A stretch of DNA of 17,571 nucleotides, taken from DASQUK01 sp046723645 (GTDB lineage: Bacteria; Actinomycetota; Acidimicrobiia; Acidimicrobiales; VFJN01). The notes under the pieces are model-generated. The model was not told the DNA's origin, searched no databases, and saw nothing but the letters and a program-made list of their open reading frames with translations. Location: assembly GCA_046723645.1 (NCBI GenBank), contig JBKOUY010000116.1:1-17571 (forward strand). The letters are read 5' to 3'. Shown piece by piece: positions 8,057-13,599 of the stretch. The translations under genes were made by a program, and so were the position numbers. The stretch's first letter is position 1. The number at the start of each line of letters is the position of its first letter.

Positions 8057-8082
8057 GGTCGTTATCAGACGCCGGCCGACGT

Positions 8083-8088
8083 AGGGAG
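8083..8088 (+). promoter_or_regulatory. Ribosome binding site that fixes the diiron gene start
   Basis: AGGGAG with a seven-base spacer to ATG 8096 supports that codon over an in-frame GTG at 8045, which lies inside the predicted promoter. Confidence 0.7.
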
Positions 8089-8095
8089 TCCCCCA

Positions 8096-9205
8096 ATGGC
8101 GCTCGACGAGTACACCGCCAACGCCGAGATCATCGGCCGCGACGAGATCAACGACCTCGAGGCCATCCTCTCGGTCACCAACACCGACATCGACGAGGCG
8201 ATCCACAACGTCAAGGACAACGCCGACGCCATCTTCACCTGGGATTACGAGAAGGGCGCCCGCCCCGGGCTGAACAAGCTCTACGAGAAGGCCAAGGGTG
8301 CCCAGTGGAACGCCCAGACCGACCTCCCGTGGGACACCGAGGTCGACCTGGAGAAGAACGCCGCCCTCCAGCGCCTGCAGTACGCCGAGCTCGAGGTGGA
8401 CAGGACGGGCACGCCGCTCGAGAAGTTCACCGAGCAGGACATGGTCCAGCTCGCCATCGAGTCCGACAACTGGACGCTGAGCCAGTTCATGCACGGCGAG
8501 CAGGGTGCGCTCCTGTGCACGGCGAAGATCGTCGAGAGCGTGCCCTGGATCGACGCCAAGTACTACGCCGCCACCCAGGTGATGGACGAGGCCCGCCACG
8601 TCGAGGTGTTCGCCAAGTACCTCGACGAGAAGCTGCGGGGCCACTACCCGATCAACGCCCACCTGAAGATGCTGCTCGACGACATCATCAACGACAGCCG
8701 CTGGGACATGACCTACCTGGGCATGCAGGTGATGGTCGAGGGGCTGGCGCTGGCGGCGTTCGGGTTCATGCAGCAGATGACCCCCGACCCGCTGCTCCAG
8801 CAGATGCTGCGCTACGTGATGAGCGACGAGGCCCGCCACGTGGCGTTCGGCGTCCTGTCGCTGAAGGAGTACTACGAGGGCCTGACCGACACCGAGCTCC
8901 GGGAGCGCCAGGAGTTCGCCTTCGAGGCCGCGGTGCGGATGCGCGACCGCTTCCTGCAGCAGGAGGTGTGGGACCGCATGGGCATCAAGCCCAAGGACAT
9001 CCTGCCGCTCGTGATCCAGGATCCGGGCCGGGGCATGTTCCAACAGATGCTGTTCTCGAAGATCGTGCCCAACTGCAAGAAGCTGGGCCTGCTGGACGCC
9101 GGCGACGGCTGGCTGCGCACCAAGTTCACGGAGCTGGGCGTGATCCAGTTCGAGGACTGGCAAGACACCGGCGAGGAGTACGAGTCGCTCCAGGCGACCG
9201 GCTGA
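8096..9205 (+). CDS. Ferritin-like (ribonucleotide-reductase R2-like) diiron protein
   Basis: From ATG 8096 the product has 369 residues. Two helix pairs each supply a diiron half-site: Glu135 (HGEQGAL) with Glu165/His168 (DEARH), and Glu215 (MVEGL) with Glu245/His248 (DEARH). Together these are the full four-Glu, two-His set of ferritin-like carboxylate-bridged diiron enzymes. The N-terminal part (AKGAQWNAQTDLPWDTEVD, about 66-84) is a conserved-looking block ahead of the helical bundle. Such proteins activate oxygen for oxidations or radical generation. No large ribonucleotide reductase subunit, ferredoxin or reductase gene lies nearby, so NrdB function is not supported, and a monooxygenase or oxidase of unknown substrate is more likely. 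It appears to be a single-gene transcript with its own promoter; no signal peptide, so it should be cytoplasmic. Confidence 0.83.
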   Translation: MALDEYTANAEIIGRDEINDLEAILSVTNTDIDEAIHNVKDNADAIFTWDYEKGARPGLNKLYEKAKGAQWNAQTDLPWDTEVDLEKNAALQRLQYAELEVDRTGTPLEKFTEQDMVQLAIESDNWTLSQFMHGEQGALLCTAKIVESVPWIDAKYYAATQVMDEARHVEVFAKYLDEKLRGHYPINAHLKMLLDDIINDSRWDMTYLGMQVMVEGLALAAFGFMQQMTPDPLLQQMLRYVMSDEARHVAFGVLSLKEYYEGLTDTELRERQEFAFEAAVRMRDRFLQQEVWDRMGIKPKDILPLVIQDPGRGMFQQMLFSKIVPNCKKLGLLDAGDGWLRTKFTELGVIQFEDWQDTGEEYESLQATG

Positions 9206-9223
9206 TCCGGGTTCCGACGTCCG

Positions 9224-10264
9224 TCACGCCGATCGTCCGGAGGCAGATACACCAGAGCGACCTTCCTCCCGCCGGTGGCCGGCGCTGAGTTCGGCCAGGA
9301 CCGCAGGATCGAGCTGCTCTCCGGAAACCACCGCCACCTTGCATTTGGTGGACGCCCGCAGCGTTGCAGTCCGCACGCCACCCTCCAGGACGGCGCGTTC
9401 ACCCAGCACCGCGCCGGGCCCCAGCGCTGCCAGCGGCTCGCCGTCGACCTCGGCCGTGATCACGCCATCCAGCAGCAAGAACACGGCGTCGCCGGGGCGA
9501 CCCTGCTCGATCAGGGCCTTGCCCTGGTTCAGCTTGCGGATCGCCGGCTTGGCGCCACCGCGCATGATCCGTGCTGACAGCTCCCGCTCGAGCGCGGTCT
9601 CGACCTCGGTCACGAGCGCGGGGGAGTCGGTATCGCCCCATGGCGTGTGCTTGCCGAAGGCATGGCGGAACCAGTGCTTGAAGTCGAGCAGCCCGGTCTT
9701 GCGGACCACCTTGCCTTGGTGGTCGTAGATCCAGGAGCGGGGGAACGGGCTGGCCCCCACGACCTCGTGCTCAGTCCGCCCGTCGGCGTGGATGGTCAGA
9801 GCGAGGGTCGTCCAGACCAGCGGTGAGTCGTACTGGGCGTAGGGCGGGTGGGACACCCGCCGGGGGGCCGGCACGCCCGTCCGCCCGCCTGTGGTCTGCA
9901 CGAAGCGCACCCAGCCGTCGCCCACCTCGGGCTCGGGCCGGATGTCAGGCAGCCGGAAGGCGGTGAAGGTGACCTCCCGCCGGCCAACCCGCACACGCGT
10001 GACGCCGATGTGCCCGCCTCCGATGTGGCCGAAACCGACGATCCTGCGCCTGCCGTCGCGGTCCTCCTCGACGTCGATGTAGGCGCGGAGCTCGTTGGCG
10101 AAGCGGAACCGGTCGGCCACCCGCAGCGCCTCGAGATCCTCGATGACGTCGGGGGGAGGCTCGTCGTAGTGGAGGATGCCCGCCTCGAACGGCATCTTCG
10201 CCAGCCCGGCGATGGCCTCCGACGGGATCCAGGACAGGGATGTGACTGACGATCCGATCCTCAT
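9224..10264 (-). CDS. Protein with C-terminal cyclic nucleotide-binding domain
   Basis: Starting at ATG 10264 the product has 346 residues. Residues 1 to about 235 form a domain I do not recognise, rich in beta-strand-like sequence (IVGFGHIGGGHIGVTRVRVGRREVTFTAFRL; SPLVWTTLALTIHADG). From about 240 to the end is a cyclic nucleotide-binding fold: IRKLNQGKALIEQGRPGDAVFLLLDG, then the phosphate-binding cassette LGERAVLEGGVRTATLRA with the conserved Glu and Arg that hold the cyclic phosphate and ribose; the Thr after Ala is a cAMP/cGMP contact position. No helix-turn-helix follows, so it is not a CRP-type DNA binder; the unknown N-terminal domain is the likely output. The frame stays open about 540 bases upstream, but that sequence overlaps the MBL gene. 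It lies 233 bases downstream of the MBL gene on the same strand. Confidence 0.78.
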   Translation of the reverse strand: MRIGSSVTSLSWIPSEAIAGLAKMPFEAGILHYDEPPPDVIEDLEALRVADRFRFANELRAYIDVEEDRDGRRRIVGFGHIGGGHIGVTRVRVGRREVTFTAFRLPDIRPEPEVGDGWVRFVQTTGGRTGVPAPRRVSHPPYAQYDSPLVWTTLALTIHADGRTEHEVVGASPFPRSWIYDHQGKVVRKTGLLDFKHWFRHAFGKHTPWGDTDSPALVTEVETALERELSARIMRGGAKPAIRKLNQGKALIEQGRPGDAVFLLLDGVITAEVDGEPLAALGPGAVLGERAVLEGGVRTATLRASTKCKVAVVSGEQLDPAVLAELSAGHRREEGRSGVSASGRSA

Positions 10265-10497
10265 GGCCCGACGGTACGAAGGGGGGTGACCGGCATCGAG
10301 GGTGGGAACCTGCATATCCGCGGTGGTGCCAGCGTCACCCACGCTTCTGACGCCATCGTGTTCGCCAGTCAGGCGGGCATCTTCCGCGACGACGAGCTCG
10401 GCGACACGGTGAGCGTCAGCCCACCGAGCGAACCCGCGGACCAGCAGAACCTCCGCAACGTGCGCCCGCACGGACTGAGCCACCGAACCGGCGGATG
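10265..10497. other. Gap between the MBL-fold and cNMP-binding genes
   Basis: Both neighbours are on the minus strand. The gap is open in frame with the cNMP-binding gene but shows no ribosome site or recognisable domain. An in-frame ATG at 10315 would add only 17 residues. I see no terminator, so co-transcription is possible. Confidence 0.4.
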
Positions 10498-11331
10498 TCA
10501 GATGTCGAGCGTCAGTCCCTCGGCGGCCGCCATCACCTCGGCGGGAACGCGACCGCTCAGCGACGCGGTGATCGCGTCCACCTCGTCGTCGGTGCGGGTG
10601 GGCGCGTGGTGGAACAGCACCAACTGCCGGACGCCCGCCTCCCGGGCCAGTGCCACGGCATAGTCGACGGTCGCGTGCCCGAAGTCGGCGGCCAGCTCCC
10701 GCTCGGCCGCCGTGAACGGCGCGCCGTGAACGAGCACGTCGGCGCCATTGGCCAGCGCGAGGGCGGCCTCGTAGGGGGTGCCGAGACCGTCCAGGCCGTC
10801 GCTGCACCCGGGCGGGCCGTGGTCCGGCAGGTACGCCAGGCTGCGGCCAACATTGGTGACCCGGTAGCCGAAGGTGCGCCCGCCCTTGTGCGGAAGGTCG
10901 GCCGCCAGCACCGCGAACCCTTCGATCTCGTGCTTCCCCGGTTGCAGCGCAACGAACGACCAGTCACCGTGCAGGCCGCGGGGCGTGATGGGAAAGTGCG
11001 GCGGTCCCATCGCGCCGGCTAGGACCTCGACCGGGTCGCCCTGCGCCGGCATCGCCAGGACCACGCGCGCGTCGCCGCGGTCACCGGCGGTGAAGAACGG
11101 GATGCCCTGCACGTGGTCCCAGTGCAGGTGGGTGAGCAGGATCGTGCCGCGGAACGCAGTGTCACCCAGGAGCGCAGGGACTCGGCGGATGCCGGTCCCG
11201 GCGTCCAGCAGCAGCTGCGGCGGGTCGCCCGCGCGAGCGACAGCCACGCACGAGGTGTGGCCGCCGATCCGGACGAACTCGGGCCCGGGGGCAGGGGTCG
11301 ATCCCCGGACACCGCAGAACGTGACGCGCAC
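10498..11331 (-). CDS. MBL-fold metal-dependent hydrolase, phosphodiesterase-like
   Basis: The frame stays open up to 11733, but only GTG 11331 avoids overlap with the divergent response regulator and puts the family's N-terminus VRVTFCGVRGSTPAPG at residue 1. The 277-residue product has the metallo-beta-lactamase metal site HLHWDH (His68, His70, Asp72, His73), a later His148 in DLPHKGGRTFGYR, Asp170 in YLPDHG, GHATVDYAVALAREAGVRQLVLFHH (218-242) and Asp248/249. This pattern belongs to the MBL branch related to RNase Z and class II cyclic-nucleotide phosphodiesterases, often annotated only as MBL-fold metallo-hydrolase. The usual Asp in the HDAQ(Y/F)T motif is Gly here (VHGAPFT, 201-207), which may alter the second metal site. 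Its place beside a cyclase and a cNMP-binding protein suggests a cyclic-nucleotide phosphodiesterase; this is inference. Confidence 0.82.
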   Translation of the reverse strand: MRVTFCGVRGSTPAPGPEFVRIGGHTSCVAVARAGDPPQLLLDAGTGIRRVPALLGDTAFRGTILLTHLHWDHVQGIPFFTAGDRGDARVVLAMPAQGDPVEVLAGAMGPPHFPITPRGLHGDWSFVALQPGKHEIEGFAVLAADLPHKGGRTFGYRVTNVGRSLAYLPDHGPPGCSDGLDGLGTPYEAALALANGADVLVHGAPFTAAERELAADFGHATVDYAVALAREAGVRQLVLFHHAPTRTDDEVDAITASLSGRVPAEVMAAAEGLTLDI

Positions 11332-11364
11332 TGCGAGCAACCTAAGACCACCCAGGGCGTCGCC

Positions 11365-11430
11365 CAAGGGTGCCGGCCCGCCGCTGCGGGAGGCGCTGCC
11401 ACCACCGTGGCGGGGTGGCTCCCACCCTTG
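11365..11430 (+). promoter_or_regulatory. Inverted repeat and overlapping hairpin in the cyclase operon leader
   Basis: CAAGGGTG (11365-11372) and CACCCTTG (11423-11430) are exact reverse complements 50 bases apart. The right arm overlaps a second, compact hairpin GGGTGG-CTC-CCACCC (11413-11427), so the two structures would exclude each other in RNA. It lies in the 132-base divergent region ahead of the response regulator-cyclase gene. GC-rich DNA yields such pairs by chance, so a switch is speculative. Confidence 0.25.
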
Positions 11431-11463
11431 CCGCGATCGATCCAGAGCGGGCCAAATGGGGGC

Positions 11464-12846
11464 ATGGCCGGCGGGCAGATATCCGTGCTCCTCGCTGACG
11501 ACAACGTCATCGTGCGGGAGGGCGTGCGAGCGATGTTGGCACTCGAGCATGACATCGAGGTGGTCGGCGTTGCCCGTGACTACGACGAGCTGGTGGCCGG
11601 GGCCACGGCGGCGGCACCCCAGGTGCTCGTGACCGACATCCGCATGCCGCCGTCGTTCCAGCGCGAGGGCATCGACGCCGCCAAGGAGGTGCGCAAGCGT
11701 CATCCCGGCACCGGGGTCGTCGTCCTGTCCCAATACGACGACCCCGAGTATGCGGTGTCGCTGCTCAGCGAGGGTGCCGCCGGCTACGCCTATCTGTTGA
11801 AGGACGCCGTCGCCGAGGGGGACCAGCTGGCCGACGCGGTGCGCCAGGTGGCGTCGGGGGGGTCGATGCTCGACCCGAAGATCGTCGACGCCCTCATGCG
11901 CCCGGTCACGGCCGATGGTGAGCTCAACCCCTCCGAGGAGGAGCTCCTCCGCATGGTGGCCGCGGGCATGCCGATCAAGGCGATCGGCGTGGCGCTCCGG
12001 ACCACGCCGGCCGCGGCGGCTGCCGATGTCGAGCGCCTCTTCCTGAAGATCTCGCGGGACGCCAGCGCGGGGGCGTCGGGGTCATTGCGGCGCCTGCGCC
12101 TGCTGCACCAGGCCATCGTCGACCGGGAGGAGCAGGGCGAGACACTGAGCCGCCTCCTGCCCGGCGGGCTGGCCGAGAAGGTGCGCCGCGAGGGCGCCAG
12201 CATCGGCGACGTCGAGGAGCTCGATGTCACCGTGCTGATGTCCGACGTGCGGGGCTACTCGGCCATCGCCGAGAAGAGCGATCCCAGCCGGCTGGCCCGC
12301 CAGGTCAACACGCACCGAGCGGAGATGAACCACGCGGTGCTCGCCGCCGGGGGCACTGTGATGCAGTTCGTCGGCGACGCGGTGATGGCGGTGTTCGGCG
12401 CGCCCGTGGCCCAGGACGACCACGCCGACCGGGCGGTGGGTGCCGCACTGGCGATGATCGAGCGACAGGCGGCGGTAGATGAGCGCTGGGCCGGCGAAGG
12501 ACTGCCCGCATTCGGGCTCGGCATTGGCGTGTCGACCGGCCCGGTGGCGGCGGCGCTGCTGGGGTCTGAAGAGCGCCTCGAGTACACGGTCGTCGGCGAC
12601 ACGGTGAACCTGGCGCAGCGGCTGCAGGACCAGGCGCGGCCAGCAGGGCGGATAGTGCTCAGCGAGGCGACCTACGCTGCGCTACGCGCGCCAGTTGACG
12701 CGCAGCGTCTCGCACCCCTGCGAGTCAAAGGAAGAGAGGCGCCCGTGAGCGCGTTCGTGATCACGGTCGCCGGCGGATCAACCGGAGCGGACGGGGCGAC
12801 CCTGAGGGTCGCCACCGGGATTCCCGGAACAGGAGGCGCATCATGA
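11464..12846 (+). CDS. Response regulator receiver fused to class III adenylyl/guanylyl cyclase
   Basis: The 460-residue protein has three parts. A NarL-type receiver (1-125) with acidic pair Asp12/Asp13, phosphoacceptor Asp58 in TDIRMPP, Ser89 and Lys113. A LuxR-type helix-turn-helix relic (about 154-197): LNPSEEELLRMVAAGMPIKAIGVAL keeps the family scaffold, but the recognition helix is AAAAADV, so DNA binding is doubtful. A class III cyclase domain (about 252-430) with metal-binding Asp260 (SDVRGYS) and Asp305 (FVGDAVMAVFGAP) and transition-state Asn382/Arg386 (VNLAQRL). The base-selecting positions are Gln301 and Thr375 rather than the canonical Lys/Asp of adenylyl cyclases, so substrate (ATP or GTP) is uncertain. 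Phosphorylation of the receiver probably controls cyclase dimer activity. The stop overlaps the ATG of the ABC ATPase (ATGA), so they are translationally coupled. Confidence 0.9.
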   Translation: MAGGQISVLLADDNVIVREGVRAMLALEHDIEVVGVARDYDELVAGATAAAPQVLVTDIRMPPSFQREGIDAAKEVRKRHPGTGVVVLSQYDDPEYAVSLLSEGAAGYAYLLKDAVAEGDQLADAVRQVASGGSMLDPKIVDALMRPVTADGELNPSEEELLRMVAAGMPIKAIGVALRTTPAAAAADVERLFLKISRDASAGASGSLRRLRLLHQAIVDREEQGETLSRLLPGGLAEKVRREGASIGDVEELDVTVLMSDVRGYSAIAEKSDPSRLARQVNTHRAEMNHAVLAAGGTVMQFVGDAVMAVFGAPVAQDDHADRAVGAALAMIERQAAVDERWAGEGLPAFGLGIGVSTGPVAAALLGSEERLEYTVVGDTVNLAQRLQDQARPAGRIVLSEATYAALRAPVDAQRLAPLRVKGREAPVSAFVITVAGGSTGADGATLRVATGIPGTGGAS

Positions 12847-13571
12847 CCTCGGCCACCCCGGTGCTGGGGGTCCGGGCCGTCACCAAGACGTTCGAGTCCG
12901 ATGGCGCTCCGGTGAGGGCGCTGCGCGGCGTCGACTTCACCATGTCGGCGGGCGAGTTCGTCGCGATCATGGGGCCGTCGGGCTGCGGTAAATCCACCCT
13001 GCTCAACCTGGCCGCAGGGCTCGACACACCGACGGACGGTGAGATCGTTGTCGCCGGCGAGTCGCTGTTGGGCAAGGACGAGAACGATCTCGCCCGCATG
13101 CGCCGCGCCCACATCGGCATCGTGTTCCAGTTCTTCAACCTGCTCGAAGGCATGAGCGTTCTGGAGAACGTCACGCTGCCCGCCGTCATCGCCGGCGTGG
13201 GCCGCCGCAAGGCCGAGACCCGCGCCCGTGACCTGCTCGACCTGCTCGGGCTCGGCGACAAGCCCCGAGATGCGCCTGGCGTGCTGTCCGGCGGTCAGCG
13301 CCAGCGCCTCGCCATCGCCCGGGCACTTGCCAACGAGCCCACGCTGGTGCTGGCCGACGAGCCGACCGGTGCCCTCGATTCCGACGGTGGGCGCGAGGTG
13401 CTGGAGCTGTTCCGACGGCTGCACGCGGATGGCCAGGCGATCCTGCTCGTGACGCACGACCACGACGTGGCCGAGGCGGGTGACCGCGTCGTGCGCATGC
13501 GGGACGGCCGCATCGAGGGGCAGGACGTGGAAGCAGCGGGAACCGGCGCCACCGCAGGGGTGGTCTCGTAG
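12843..13571 (+). CDS. ABC transporter ATP-binding protein (MacB/LolD type)
   Basis: The 242-residue protein starts at ATG 12843 within the cyclase stop, behind AGGAGG at 12831-12836. All ATPase motifs are intact: Walker A GPSGCGKS (44-51), Q-loop Gln96, signature LSGGQ (148-152), Walker B LVLADEP (168-174) and switch His205. The sequence style (FQFFNLLEGMSVLENVTLP; DEPTGALDS) is that of the ATPases that partner FtsX-type permeases, which export lipoproteins, peptides or drugs or act as mechanotransmitters. It powers the permease encoded 28 bases downstream. Co-translation with the cyclase places the exporter under the same expression control. Confidence 0.95.
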   Translation: MTSATPVLGVRAVTKTFESDGAPVRALRGVDFTMSAGEFVAIMGPSGCGKSTLLNLAAGLDTPTDGEIVVAGESLLGKDENDLARMRRAHIGIVFQFFNLLEGMSVLENVTLPAVIAGVGRRKAETRARDLLDLLGLGDKPRDAPGVLSGGQRQRLAIARALANEPTLVLADEPTGALDSDGGREVLELFRRLHADGQAILLVTHDHDVAEAGDRVVRMRDGRIEGQDVEAAGTGATAGVVS

Positions 13572-13599
13572 CAGCCGCACCACGCGGCGGCGAGGCGTC

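Larger units (their letters stand above)
7841..8095. other. Intergenic region upstream of the diiron gene
   Basis: I see no coding signal here. The 3' part carries a GGTGAC-N4-GTCACC palindrome (8001-8016), a housekeeping-type promoter (8028-8056) and the ribosome site of the next gene, listed separately. The 5' part shows nothing recognisable. Confidence 0.5.

Noticed and set aside
8045..8095. GTG 8045 as the start of the diiron gene
   Set aside because: It lies inside the predicted promoter and lacks a ribosome site, while ATG 8096 has AGGGAG at seven bases.
6960..8095. Insertion sequence or transposase remnant in the gene-poor stretch
   Set aside because: No transposase motif, terminal inverted repeats or target duplication seen in any frame; only short tandem repeats.
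8018..9163. 381-residue minus-strand ORF opposite the diiron gene
   Set aside because: His/Val/Leu-rich mirror of an acidic coding sequence; the plus strand has the full diiron ligand set, promoter and ribosome site.
8096..9205. Calling the diiron protein NrdB/NrdF (ribonucleotide reductase small subunit)
   Set aside because: The metal motifs fit the superfamily, but no large subunit is adjacent and the N-terminal block is not one I associate with NrdB; a general ferritin-like call is safer.
10265..10807. N-terminal extension of the cNMP-binding protein to 527 residues
   Set aside because: The added part overlaps the MBL gene on the same strand in another frame, is Arg/Gly-rich and has no ribosome site; ATG 10264 fits better.
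11332..11733. N-terminal extension of the MBL hydrolase to 411 residues
   Set aside because: It would run antisense through the receiver domain of the cyclase, and the family N-terminus begins exactly at GTG 11331.
12755..12762. GTGATCAC palindrome as a regulator site
   Set aside because: Inside the cyclase coding sequence and without the six-base spacing of a CRP site.
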